The translations under genes were made by a program, and so were the position numbers. From an uncultured Solirubrobacterales bacterium (GTDB lineage: Bacteria > Actinomycetota > Thermoleophilia > Solirubrobacterales > Solirubrobacteraceae), in the NCBI GenBank assembly GCA_937973575.1, contig CALJKH010000099.1, positions 1 to 46,382 of the forward strand: a DNA stretch of 46,382 nucleotides, read 5' to 3'. The stretch's first letter is position 1. The number at the start of each line of letters is the position of its first letter. The notes beneath the pieces were generated by a model. The model was not told the DNA's origin. It ran no database searches and saw only the letters and a list, made by a program, of their open reading frames with translations. Positions 24,515 to 32,321 of this stretch are shown one piece after another.

Positions 24515-25687
24515 CTAGCCCGCGAGGCTCGGCTCCTGCTCCGGGCCCCAGACTTCGCAATTGTCCCGGCGTAGAACGCTGCGCCGGGCTCTAAGCGCAA
24601 GGAGGTTGTCCAGGCCGCATTGGCTGAACAGTGCTTCCATCTCTGCGCGCTCGGACTCTGACCGTTCGGCAACTGCAGCCTGCAGTCGTTGAATTAGGAA
24701 CAGTCGATATGGGAGCACGCTCGTCGTCATCTCCTCGCCGCGCCAATCGAAGGTCACATTGCCAATGGTGCGCCTTGATGGTTTGCCTCCAACGATCGAC
24801 CCTTCTTGAATATCCGGGTCGTTGGCAAGGTGCTCGTCCATGAAGGCAACCTGGGCTTCAAGCTCGGGCATCATCTCCGCACCGATGTAGGTCAGGAGTG
24901 CGACCAAAGTCTCAGGGATCTCGTCCTCTGGAAAGAACTGCTCCGGGTAGTCGAGGTACTCGCCCGTGTCAGTAACCGGCGAGCTGATGCGTTCTGTCCA
25001 TCGGTAGACCGGCCAAGCAGTCTCCTGCATAAGTGCCGCTGGGTATGGGTCACGCGCCAAGTGCGCCCAAAGGGGACCAGCGAATGCGAAGTCGCCATTG
25101 CTGGGGAGTCCGCCGAGCAGGTACGGAGCTGTCCGCAGGTGCGCTGAGAAGAGGGAGAGGAATTGTGCGTACGACTCCTCAATCTGGGTGACTAGGTGCG
25201 GGTTCACTCCCAATGCCAGCGTCGCCTTGCGCATCAGTCCGCTCGCAAAATCGAAGAACTCAGCCTTCGCCTTATCGTCGCCGGCTGCCGCAATGAACCC
25301 CGGCAGGTCCTCTTTCAGAAATCCGAGGTTTGTGTCGTCGAAGTTCCAGCGGTAGTGCATCGCGGGCCGCATCAGGCCCTCTCCGCCGAACAGCTCCAGG
25401 ACATGACCAACGGCCCGCTGCTTAGCGGTTGCCGGGTAGATCGAGTGCTCACGAGGCTCGGCTGCTTCAAGGAAGTCGATGATCTCGATTGAGTCTTGGA
25501 TCAGCGTGCCGTCCGGAGTCTCGAGCACCGGAATGATCATGCGCCCGATCGCTGGGATCACTTCCTGCTGGTACTTGGAGTGGCCGTTCGCCCTTTCAAT
25601 GTGGTCAATGTTGCGCTTGCGCATGTACGACCGAGCTTTGGCCGAATAGAGCGATGCCGGCATTGAATAGAGGACGTACTTGCTCAT
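24515..25687 (-). CDS. Glutathione S-transferase-family protein, long form
   Basis: A 390-residue protein with a thioredoxin-like GST N-terminal domain. MSKYVLYSMPASLYSAKARSYMRKRNIDHIER is the usual first strand and helix, followed by IIPVLETPDGTLIQDSIEIIDFLE, where the cis-Pro and DS pair bind the thiol. A helical C-terminal domain follows, with about 130 residues beyond the usual GST length of 210-240. Actinobacteria generally lack glutathione and use mycothiol, so the cosubstrate is unclear; it could act as an isomerase or dehydrochlorinase-type enzyme. Its ATG overlaps the stop of the IclR gene (ATGA), so the two are co-translated. Confidence 0.82.
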   Translation of the reverse strand: MSKYVLYSMPASLYSAKARSYMRKRNIDHIERANGHSKYQQEVIPAIGRMIIPVLETPDGTLIQDSIEIIDFLEAAEPREHSIYPATAKQRAVGHVLELFGGEGLMRPAMHYRWNFDDTNLGFLKEDLPGFIAAAGDDKAKAEFFDFASGLMRKATLALGVNPHLVTQIEESYAQFLSLFSAHLRTAPYLLGGLPSNGDFAFAGPLWAHLARDPYPAALMQETAWPVYRWTERISSPVTDTGEYLDYPEQFFPEDEIPETLVALLTYIGAEMMPELEAQVAFMDEHLANDPDIQEGSIVGGKPSRRTIGNVTFDWRGEEMTTSVLPYRLFLIQRLQAAVAERSESERAEMEALFSQCGLDNLLALRARRSVLRRDNCEVWGPEQEPSLAG

Positions 25688-26475
25688 AGGGCTGTGACTC
25701 CTGACGGTTCGATTAACAAATCTCGCAACTTGGTTAAGGCTTGTTTGAGTTCCGGCTCGCGCCCTTTGAAGCGCTGCGTGGGGATTGGTACTGAGATCGC
25801 AGCTACTTCACCGTCGGGTTCAATCCATGCGAAGCCAGCAGCGCAGATCCCGTCAGTGAGTTCTTCCCGGTCGAAGGCGATCCCAGTCCGCTTGACCTCC
25901 ACGAGTTCCTCCATCAGCGCTGTCTTGCTCGTCTCGGTTGCCGGAGTAAAAGCTTTAAGGCGGGCGGGCAGGAGCTCGGCTGCTCGCTTGGCGCCGACAA
26001 GAGCCAGGGTGGCCTTCCCATTTGCAGTGCAGTGGAGCGGGAACCGGGCGTTGACCTCGGATGCCGCACTGAGCCGCTGCGGCCCTTCAACCTGATCAAC
26101 GAATCTCATCTCAGTGCCGTCAAGTACCGCGAGGTCGACTGTCTCACCGAGGCGCCCAGCCAGATCCTCAATCAGTGGACGAACCCGGTCCCTCAGAGGA
26201 GGGCGGCTACCAAGAGCCAGCTCGGCAAGAGTCGGGCCGAGCCGCAAGCCGCCTGCGGGAGAGGCGCTCTCGACAAATCCCTCACGAGCCAGCGCGGTGG
26301 TGATCCGGTGGACGGTTGACCGGGGAAGTCCTACCGCTGCGGATATTTCGGCGAGGCTGCGGCCGTTGGGATGGCTCTGAAGCGCGCGGAGGATTGCGCC
26401 TGCTCTGGCGATCACTTGGATGCCGCTGTCTCCGGCGGTTTCGGTGGCGGGTTTGGTGGCGGCAGAAATTGTCAT
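25684..26475 (-). CDS. IclR-family transcriptional regulator
   Basis: A 263-residue regulator. The winged helix-turn-helix is at about 20-80 (ILRALQSHPNGRSLAEISAAVGLPRSTVHRITTALAREGFVES). The C-terminal effector domain contains RFVDQVEGPQRL, FPLHCTANGKATLA and GIAFDREELTDGICAAGFAW, all IclR hallmarks. ATG 26475 has GGAG eight bases upstream; the open frame extends to 26706 but the extension is not IclR-like. It is co-transcribed with the GST gene and divergent from the cyclase operon, with a perfect palindrome between them. It probably senses an intermediate of that pathway. Confidence 0.92.
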   Translation of the reverse strand: MTISAATKPATETAGDSGIQVIARAGAILRALQSHPNGRSLAEISAAVGLPRSTVHRITTALAREGFVESASPAGGLRLGPTLAELALGSRPPLRDRVRPLIEDLAGRLGETVDLAVLDGTEMRFVDQVEGPQRLSAASEVNARFPLHCTANGKATLALVGAKRAAELLPARLKAFTPATETSKTALMEELVEVKRTGIAFDREELTDGICAAGFAWIEPDGEVAAISVPIPTQRFKGREPELKQALTKLRDLLIEPSGVTAL

Positions 26476-26513
26476 GCGGTTCACTCCAATTGTAGTACAG
26501 TCAATCCGCTGGT

Positions 26514-26529
26514 CGGGACAGCTGTCCCG
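26514..26529. promoter_or_regulatory. 16-bp perfect palindrome, probable IclR operator
   Basis: CGGGACAGCTGTCCCG is a perfect even palindrome in the 87-base space between the IclR start and the cyclase start. Its central position between divergent operons is the usual place for an autoregulated IclR operator. The binding claim is inferred from position and symmetry. Confidence 0.6.
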
Positions 26530-26562
26530 CATTACGGTACAACACCTATGGGAGGGAACAAA

Positions 26563-27393
26563 GTGTCTGCCACTGATCCAATGGCCCCGTCGTCTGTCGA
26601 CCCGCGCACCGGGCTCGAGTTTTATGACCTGTCGCACGAGTGGGGTCACGATGCTCCGCTTTGGCCCTACTTCCCCGATGTCAAGATCGAACGCTTCCAC
26701 TACCACGCCAAGTCAGGCGTCCTGTCGCAGCAGATCACGACCTTCATGCACTGCACGACTCACACCGACGCACCTGCGCATGTGATCGAGGGTGCCCCGT
26801 TCATTGACGAGGTTCCGCTTGCCTCCTACTTCGGGACTGGCGTTGTCGTTTCCATCCCGAAGGAGAAGTGGGAAGTCATCACGCCGGAAGATCTTGAGGC
26901 AGCTTCGCCCCAGATCCGCGAGGGCGACATCGTGATCATCAACACCGGCTGGCACCGTTATTGGGGCGACAGCCGCAAGTACTTCGTTGAATCACCTGGC
27001 ACCTACAAGGAAGCCGGCGAGTGGATGAAGGAAAAGAAGATCAAGGGCTTCGGCATTGACTGCCAAGCGCTTGACCACCCTCTGGCGACAGCCATCGGTC
27101 CGCAGCCAAACGGGCCGCTGATTGACGGCGTCCTTGAGGACTACAAGGCCCATACCGGCCGCGAAGCAGCAGACGACTTCCCTGAGTGGGAACCATGCCA
27201 CCGTGAGATTCTCGGCAATGGCATCGTCGGGTTCGAGAACGTGGGCGGCCAAATCGACGCCGTCACGGGCAAGCGCGTGACCTTTGCAGCGTTCCCATGG
27301 CGCTGGACCAAGGGCGACGGTTGCATCGTGCGATTGGTTGCGATTGTTGACCCATCAGGCGAATTCCGCATTGGTGACGGGAGCGCTGACTAA
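26563..27393 (+). CDS. Cyclase-family (kynurenine formamidase-like) metal hydrolase
   Basis: A 276-residue cytosolic hydrolase. The metal motif HCTTHTDAPAH (His63, His67, Asp69, His73) is the family's HxxxHxDxxxH, and FYDLSHEWGHDAPLWPYFP is the conserved N-terminal segment. Relatives hydrolyse amide or lactone-like bonds (N-formylkynurenine, isatin) or cyclic intermediates. The start is GTG 26563 because GGGAGGG lies six bases before it; the open frame extends back to 26371 inside the IclR gene but that part is glycine-rich shadow sequence. It is the first gene of a five-gene operon. Confidence 0.85.
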   Translation: MSATDPMAPSSVDPRTGLEFYDLSHEWGHDAPLWPYFPDVKIERFHYHAKSGVLSQQITTFMHCTTHTDAPAHVIEGAPFIDEVPLASYFGTGVVVSIPKEKWEVITPEDLEAASPQIREGDIVIINTGWHRYWGDSRKYFVESPGTYKEAGEWMKEKKIKGFGIDCQALDHPLATAIGPQPNGPLIDGVLEDYKAHTGREAADDFPEWEPCHREILGNGIVGFENVGGQIDAVTGKRVTFAAFPWRWTKGDGCIVRLVAIVDPSGEFRIGDGSAD

Positions 27394-27743
27394 TGGAGGT
27401 CACCCGCATTGGGGACGCCAAGCCGTATGAGGCACCCAAGCATTTCGACATGGCTGGCCTGCGACTCCAAGGCTTTGACGCATCCGGTTCAGAGAACTTC
27501 TGGGTTGGCCTCTCGCACTTCCTGCCCGGCGGCGGAGCTGAACATGACGCGACGCCAATCGAGAAGGTCTATGTGGTCGTCGAGGGCGAAGTCACAGTCG
27601 TTACCGACGAGGGCGAGACCACTCTCGGCAAGTACGACTCGTGCCGCCTTGCCCCAGGTGAAGCACGCTCAATCATCAACAAGACCAATAGCCCAGCCTC
27701 AATGCTGGTCGCCATGCCGTACCCACCGGCACCAGCGTCATGA
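27393..27743 (+). CDS. Small cupin-domain protein
   Basis: A 116-residue single-domain cupin. The first motif is LPGGGAEHDATPIEKVYVVVEGEVTVV and the second LGKYDSCRLAPGEARSIINKT. The metal set is incomplete (one His and Glu in motif 1, no clear His in motif 2), so it may be a binding protein or a weak-metal isomerase or decarboxylase, not a dioxygenase. Its ATG shares one base with the upstream stop (TAATG) and its own stop overlaps the next gene. Confidence 0.8.
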   Translation: MEVTRIGDAKPYEAPKHFDMAGLRLQGFDASGSENFWVGLSHFLPGGGAEHDATPIEKVYVVVEGEVTVVTDEGETTLGKYDSCRLAPGEARSIINKTNSPASMLVAMPYPPAPAS

Positions 27744-28519
27744 GCGGCCTCTTTGATCTCGACGGGCGCTCGGCTCTGATCACAGGTGCAACCGGTGCGC
27801 TTGGTTCAGTCGCCGCTCGCTCCCTCGCTGCCCGCGGCGCCTCCCTGACCCTGGCCGCAGGAAGTACCGATCAGCTTGAGGAACTGGGCGAAGATCTCCG
27901 TGCTGCAGGTGCCGAGGTTGAGCTCGTCGCCCGCCGTCCGGACACGGAGGCGGATACTGACGCAATGGTCGCGGCTGCAGTCGCAGCCCACGGCCGACTC
28001 GACATCCTGCTGACAGCCGCAGGTCTAAACAAAGTCGCGATGATCGGTGAGATGCCAGTTGAAGACTGGGAGACCGTGATGGACGCAAACGTTCGCGGTA
28101 GTTGGCTCGCGTGTCGCTCGGCGGGTAGGCAGATGATTGAACAGGGGCAGGGGGGACGCGTCGTTCTGATCTCCTCAACCCGAGGCAAGCTCGGTCACCC
28201 CGCTGGCTACGCCGCCTACTGCCCCTCCAAGTCAGCGATTGACGGACTCACGCGGTCGCTTGCATGCGAGTGGGGCGGCCACGGGATCACCGTTAACGCG
28301 ATCGGCCCGACCGTCTTCCGTTCGACTCTGACCTCTTGGATGTACGACGAGGAAGGTCCCGGCCGTGACGTGCGTGAGGCGATGCTTTCTCGAATCCCAC
28401 TTGGTCGTCTCGGCGAGCCGGACGACTTTGTTGGACCTCTTGTATTCCTCACCTCTGAGGCGTCCGGCTTTGTAACTGGGCAGATCCTCTATGTAGACGG
28501 CGGATATACCGCTGGGTGA
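27740..28519 (+). CDS. SDR-family dehydrogenase/reductase
   Basis: A 259-residue classical short-chain dehydrogenase. The cofactor loop is TGATGALG at about 15-22, the structural motif NVRG is near 117, the catalytic Ser is in VVLISST near 145, and the Tyr/Lys pair is YCPSK (Tyr160, Lys164). It should interconvert an alcohol and a ketone using NAD(P). Its ATG overlaps the cupin stop (ATGA). In this operon it probably oxidises a hydroxyl to the keto form or reduces an intermediate; the substrate is unknown. Confidence 0.92.
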   Translation: MSGLFDLDGRSALITGATGALGSVAARSLAARGASLTLAAGSTDQLEELGEDLRAAGAEVELVARRPDTEADTDAMVAAAVAAHGRLDILLTAAGLNKVAMIGEMPVEDWETVMDANVRGSWLACRSAGRQMIEQGQGGRVVLISSTRGKLGHPAGYAAYCPSKSAIDGLTRSLACEWGGHGITVNAIGPTVFRSTLTSWMYDEEGPGRDVREAMLSRIPLGRLGEPDDFVGPLVFLTSEASGFVTGQILYVDGGYTAG

Positions 28520-28523
28520 TCGG

Positions 28524-29465
28524 ATGACCTCGGGCGCGGACGGGGGCAGGGCAACAGTCATCGGTGCTGGCCTGATGGGGCACGGCATCGCGCAGGTCCT
28601 CGCTGTCGGCGGGTTGGAAGTCACAGTTCACGATCCGTTCCAGGAGGCCCTGAACAGCGTCCCGGCAAGAGTCACAGCCAACCTCGAGAAACTTGGCCTG
28701 CCAACAGATGCTGCCCAGCGCATCAGGCTCGATTCGGATTTGGAAGCAAGCGTCGCTGAGGCTGACTGGGTATTTGAGGCAGCGCCCGAACGCCTCGACT
28801 TGAAGCAGGAGATATTCGAACGCATTGACTCCGCGGCCCCAGCTGAGGCTGTTCTTGCCACCAACACCTCGGTGATGCTGGTCGGCGAGGTTGCTGCCAA
28901 GGTCCAACGACCGGAGCGAGTCGTTGGCACGCACTGGTGGAACCCTCCGTTCCTTGTTCCTCTCGTTGAGGTTGTCGAGGCGGATCACACCGACCCCTCG
29001 GTCGTGAACCGCACGATTGAGTTGCTCGAGGCGCTTGGAAAGGCACCGGTGCATGTCAAGCGCGACGTCGCGGGGTTTGTTGGCAACCGTCTTCAACACG
29101 CTCTCTGGCGCGAAGCCTTCAACCTGATCGACTCGGGCGTCTGCGACGCAGCAACGGTTGACACTGTTGTGACACAGGGGTTCGGGATCAGGCTGCCGGT
29201 CCTCGGGCCGGTCGCAAACGCCGACCTTGTCGGCCTCGACCTGACGCTCGCAATCCACGACTACGTCCTGCCAAAGCTTGGGCAGCCATCCGACCCGTCT
29301 GAGGGTCTTGCCGAGCGGGTCGAAAACGGCGACCTTGGCATGAGCACTGGCAAGGGATTCCTCGAGTGGGAGGAAGGCCAGGCCGACGCCGTTCGCGCCC
29401 AGCTCTTCGACTATCTCGTTAAGGCAACTTCAACTTCAAAAACGAATGGGGAACACGACGCATGA
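28524..29465 (+). CDS. 3-hydroxyacyl-CoA dehydrogenase-family protein
   Basis: A 313-residue NAD-dependent beta-hydroxyacid dehydrogenase. The Rossmann motif VIGAGLMGHGIAQVL is followed by the D of VHDP. The catalytic segment GTHWWNPPFLVPLVEVV has His then WNPP where beta-oxidation enzymes have HFFNP, a variant seen in non-CoA or unusual substrates. The C-terminal helical domain starts at KRDVAGFVGNRLQHALWREAF. It probably oxidises a 3-hydroxy acid or thioester to the beta-keto compound, which fits the BKACE encoded next (ATGA overlap). It starts four bases after the SDR stop. Confidence 0.88.
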   Translation: MTSGADGGRATVIGAGLMGHGIAQVLAVGGLEVTVHDPFQEALNSVPARVTANLEKLGLPTDAAQRIRLDSDLEASVAEADWVFEAAPERLDLKQEIFERIDSAAPAEAVLATNTSVMLVGEVAAKVQRPERVVGTHWWNPPFLVPLVEVVEADHTDPSVVNRTIELLEALGKAPVHVKRDVAGFVGNRLQHALWREAFNLIDSGVCDAATVDTVVTQGFGIRLPVLGPVANADLVGLDLTLAIHDYVLPKLGQPSDPSEGLAERVENGDLGMSTGKGFLEWEEGQADAVRAQLFDYLVKATSTSKTNGEHDA

Positions 29466-30274
29466 GCGACTCAGTCGTACTGACCGCAGCTCTGACCGGG
29501 CCGATCGCAACAAAGGCAGACAACCCTCACCTGCCCACGTCCCCAGAGGAGATCGCAGCGGCAGCAGCAGAGTCACACGCTGCTGGGGCGTCAGTCATGC
29601 ATGTCCATGTCCGTGACGAGCAGGGTCTGCCAACTGCCGATCTTGAAGTGGCGCGGCGGGTCGTCGGGCTGATCGAAGACGCCTGCCCGGCGATGATTCA
29701 GCTGTCAACCGGCGTCGGCCTAAGCGTGCCGTTTGAAGAGCGCATGCAGATCGTTGAGGCCAAGCCTCGGATGGCGACCCTCAATGTCTGCTCAATGAGC
29801 TTCGGTGGTGGCGAGTTCCTCAACCCGCCTGAGGGAGTGCGCCGCCTTGCAGCCCGGATGCTCGAACTCGGGGTCAAGCCAGAGATCGAGATTTACGACA
29901 GCGGGCACCTTGACGCCGCACTAGCCCTGATGGCAGAGGGCCTGCTTGAGCCACCGCTTCAGTTCTCAATCGTGCTCGGCGTGGCTGGCGGCATGGCAGC
30001 AACCCCGCTCAACCTTGCTCAACTGGTGGATCGTCTGCCAGAAGGCAGCATCTGGCAGGTGATCGGCATCGGTCGTGGCAACCTGCCGATGACTGCCATC
30101 GGCCTCGCGATGGGCGGCAATGCTCGCACCGGCATGGAGGACACCCTGATGTTGCGTCGCGGTGTGCCAGCAACCAACAACGGTGAACTGGTCGAGCGCC
30201 TCGCAGGTATCGCGACTTCTCTGGAGCGAACCCCTGCGACAGTCGATGAGGCAAAGGTGCTGCTCGGCCTTTAG
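29462..30274 (+). CDS. BKACE (DUF849) beta-keto acid cleavage enzyme
   Basis: A 270-residue TIM-barrel enzyme of the DUF849/BKACE family. VVLTAALTGPIATKADNPHLP is the family's opening, ASVMHVHVRDEQG has metal ligands His47 and His49, and VIGIGRGNLPMTAIGLAMGGNARTGMED is the conserved C-terminal segment. Characterised members condense a beta-keto acid with acetyl-CoA, giving acetoacetate and a new acyl-CoA. The gene is last in the operon, consistent with the final cleavage step. Substrate class cannot be read from the sequence alone. Confidence 0.93.
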   Translation: MSDSVVLTAALTGPIATKADNPHLPTSPEEIAAAAAESHAAGASVMHVHVRDEQGLPTADLEVARRVVGLIEDACPAMIQLSTGVGLSVPFEERMQIVEAKPRMATLNVCSMSFGGGEFLNPPEGVRRLAARMLELGVKPEIEIYDSGHLDAALALMAEGLLEPPLQFSIVLGVAGGMAATPLNLAQLVDRLPEGSIWQVIGIGRGNLPMTAIGLAMGGNARTGMEDTLMLRRGVPATNNGELVERLAGIATSLERTPATVDEAKVLLGL

Positions 30275-30363
30275 CTGTGACTCGCGCTCTGGCGCTCTTG
30301 AAGAAATCAGCGTCCGAGGCAACGGCCTGCGTCGCATAGAATCAGCGCTCGAAAGCCTGAGAG

Positions 30364-32103
30364 ATGTCTGCCACCACCACCGAAAAAGAAGTCGCTCGGC
30401 CCGGCTCTCGTTTCGCGAGCTGGAACATCAGCCCGCTTGAGTGGGTCGTGCTAGCGGCCGCGTGGGCTTCCTCAATGCTCATTCTGGGTGCAATCGGCTG
30501 GCGGGTTGCCGTCGATGGACTCACATGGTCAGGGTCGATTGGTGGGCTCGCAGAGGACACCATGCAATACCTCACGTGGACCCGTGACGCGTCTCTGCAC
30601 ATCCTTGTGGGCAATGACTACACGCTCGCTGACGCGTCGCGCAATTACCTCCACCCGGGCTTTGTCGGGTCGGGACTCTTGCACCGCTTGGGACTCTCAA
30701 TCCCTCTGTCCTACGCGGTCTGGGTCCCAGTCGCAGCAGGCGCGGTTTGCTGGGGAGCATTTGGCTTCGTAAGCGAGAACATCGCCAAGTCGAAGGAACG
30801 GGTCGTGGCTCTGACATTGGCCCTGTTCTACGCGGTCCCTGCCTCGTTGATAGCTGGGCTGCTTCCCGCCAACGACGGTCTGATCTTCAAGCTGTTCATA
30901 GCTAGGGAGCCGCAGACCCTGACCCCACTGTGGGGATACCCATATTCCGCATTGGCGGTCGGGTTGACTGCGCTTTCGCTAGTCGCCTACATCCGCGGGC
31001 GCAAGTCGGGCAAGACCTTCTCGCCGGCGCTCATCGCAGGTGTGGTTTTCACCGGGTGGCTGCAACCTTGGCAGGGAGCAACGGTTATCGCGACTGTTGT
31101 GGCGTGCGAGCTGCTTCTTCGCACTCGCCGATTCTCAGGCCTTGCCCCTGGCGTTCCAAAGGCATGGCTCCTCGGGGCCTCTGCCTCGCTCGCCGGTGTG
31201 GTTCCACTCGTCTACTACGCACTCCTTGGCCGGTTCGACTCAACATTCATTGAGAGTGAGAGAAATCTGGCGATGCTCGCTCCGGCAGAGCACTGGTGGT
31301 TGATACTCATCGCTGTCGTCCCGCTCCTGCTTCCAGCGTTGCTTGTGGTGAGAATGCGAGTGCCAAGTGTTGCTGGGCTGACTGCCCGGATCTGGCCAGC
31401 AATGGCAATCGCTCAAGCACTTGTCCTCGGAGGGTTCAGCATCGCTAGCTCACCCAGCCACGCTCTGCGTGGGGTGGCCATTCCCCTTTCCGTGCTCGCT
31501 GTCACGGGTGTATCGCACCTTCTGCGCGGTGACCACCACTGGCCGCGGGTTGCTGTGGCAGTAGCTGGCATCGTCATGTTCGCTCTGGTCGGGACGGTGA
31601 GTACTGAGCGAGCCGAACTTAATGCTGTCTCGGGCTCAGGACTTGGTTCCAAGGTGGCCAACTATTTCGTAAGCCGCGACCAGCTGGCTGCCTACACTTG
31701 GCTTGCGAACTCACCGATCAAGGGCGGAGTGTTCGGTGACAGAACGGGAATGGGGGCGACGATCCCGTGGCGGACCGGACGCAATGTTTGGGCAGGTCAC
31801 CTGAGCTGGAGTCCAAAATCACCTGGCCGCTTCAACGCGACGGAAGTTGTCCTATCCGGAGCTCCGTGCTGCCGTACTGAATTACTCAAGATGCCAGCCG
31901 GTCGCTTCGTGCAGGCGACTGGCGCAAGGTTCCTGATGACCTCTTGCGCGACCAATGTGCTCCTGGTTCTTAAACAGCTTGACGGAGCCGTTGAATCTGT
32001 CCACAGATTCGGGTGCGTAGCCGTGATCCAGATACGTGCCACTGGGGCGACAACCGACAAGGCGGCAGTTGAAACGATCTACGGAGCGGGGAAGGTCGGC
32101 TAG
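30364..32103 (+). CDS. Polytopic membrane protein with GT-C-like layout
   Basis: A 579-residue protein with about ten to twelve hydrophobic segments and a soluble C-terminal region (about 430-579). After the first membrane helix comes an extracytoplasmic loop with GGLAEDTMQYLTWTRD (Glu64, Asp65, Asp75), an acidic pair placed as in GT-C glycosyltransferases that use lipid-linked sugars. The C-terminal region contains DRTGMGATIPWRTGRNVW and several cysteines. I recognise no named family. It lies 90 bases after the BKACE gene and may be separately expressed; no clear promoter or terminator was seen in that gap. Confidence 0.6.
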   Translation: MSATTTEKEVARPGSRFASWNISPLEWVVLAAAWASSMLILGAIGWRVAVDGLTWSGSIGGLAEDTMQYLTWTRDASLHILVGNDYTLADASRNYLHPGFVGSGLLHRLGLSIPLSYAVWVPVAAGAVCWGAFGFVSENIAKSKERVVALTLALFYAVPASLIAGLLPANDGLIFKLFIAREPQTLTPLWGYPYSALAVGLTALSLVAYIRGRKSGKTFSPALIAGVVFTGWLQPWQGATVIATVVACELLLRTRRFSGLAPGVPKAWLLGASASLAGVVPLVYYALLGRFDSTFIESERNLAMLAPAEHWWLILIAVVPLLLPALLVVRMRVPSVAGLTARIWPAMAIAQALVLGGFSIASSPSHALRGVAIPLSVLAVTGVSHLLRGDHHWPRVAVAVAGIVMFALVGTVSTERAELNAVSGSGLGSKVANYFVSRDQLAAYTWLANSPIKGGVFGDRTGMGATIPWRTGRNVWAGHLSWSPKSPGRFNATEVVLSGAPCCRTELLKMPAGRFVQATGARFLMTSCATNVLLVLKQLDGAVESVHRFGCVAVIQIRATGATTDKAAVETIYGAGKVG

Positions 32104-32164
32104 CTAGCCGCTCTAAGCAGGCATTGGCAGTCGGAGCCAATTAACCCGCGACTGGAAAAACCAG

Positions 32165-32237
32165 AGCCGACGAGCGGATTCGAACCGCTGACCCCTTCAT
32201 TACGAGTGAAGTGCTCTACCAACTGAGCTACGTCGGC
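32165..32237 (-). tRNA. tRNA-Thr (anticodon CGT)
   Basis: The minus strand folds into a standard 73-base tRNA. The acceptor GCCGACG pairs with CGTCGGC, the D arm is GCTC/GAGC, the anticodon stem is CTTCA/TGAAG with loop CTCGTAA, and the T arm AGCGG/CCGCT encloses TTCGAAT. The anticodon CGT reads the ACG threonine codon. The discriminator base is T and CCA is not encoded. A short CTGG-TTTTT-CCAG element just downstream may end transcription. Confidence 0.95.
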
Positions 32238-32243
32238 AAACGC

Positions 32244-32267
32244 CGGCTACCTGGCGAGAGGTAGCCG
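32244..32267 (-). terminator. Hairpin between the deacetylase gene and tRNA-Thr
   Basis: CGGCTACCT and AGGTAGCCG form a nine-pair perfect stem with a six-base loop, seven bases upstream of the tRNA on the same strand. The T-run after it is short (GCGTTTG), so it is a weak terminator for the deacetylase gene or a tRNA leader structure. Confidence 0.4.
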
Positions 32268-32321
32268 ACTTCTGGATCGTACCTTGCCGCGTGGCTCAGG
32301 CGCGCGCCTTGCAGCCCGGGG

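Noticed and set aside
26489..26494. TACAAT (minus strand) as a -10 box for the IclR gene
   Set aside because: It would start transcription after or within the GGAG ribosome site, and no -35 lies at the right distance.
26371..26562. N-terminal extension of the cyclase protein inside the IclR gene
   Set aside because: The extension is shadow sequence of the IclR gene, and a strong GGGAGGG ribosome site points to GTG 26563.
28449..29258. Minus-strand open frame of 269 residues opposite the 3-hydroxyacyl-CoA-dehydrogenase-like gene
   Set aside because: It has no recognisable domain and lies fully antisense to a well-supported enzyme in a coupled operon.
28524..30274. Carnitine degradation (carnitine dehydrogenase plus BKACE)
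   Set aside because: The dehydrogenase-BKACE pairing fits, but the cyclase, cupin and SDR genes and the HWWNPP motif do not match that pathway, and no thioesterase or carnitine transporter is present.
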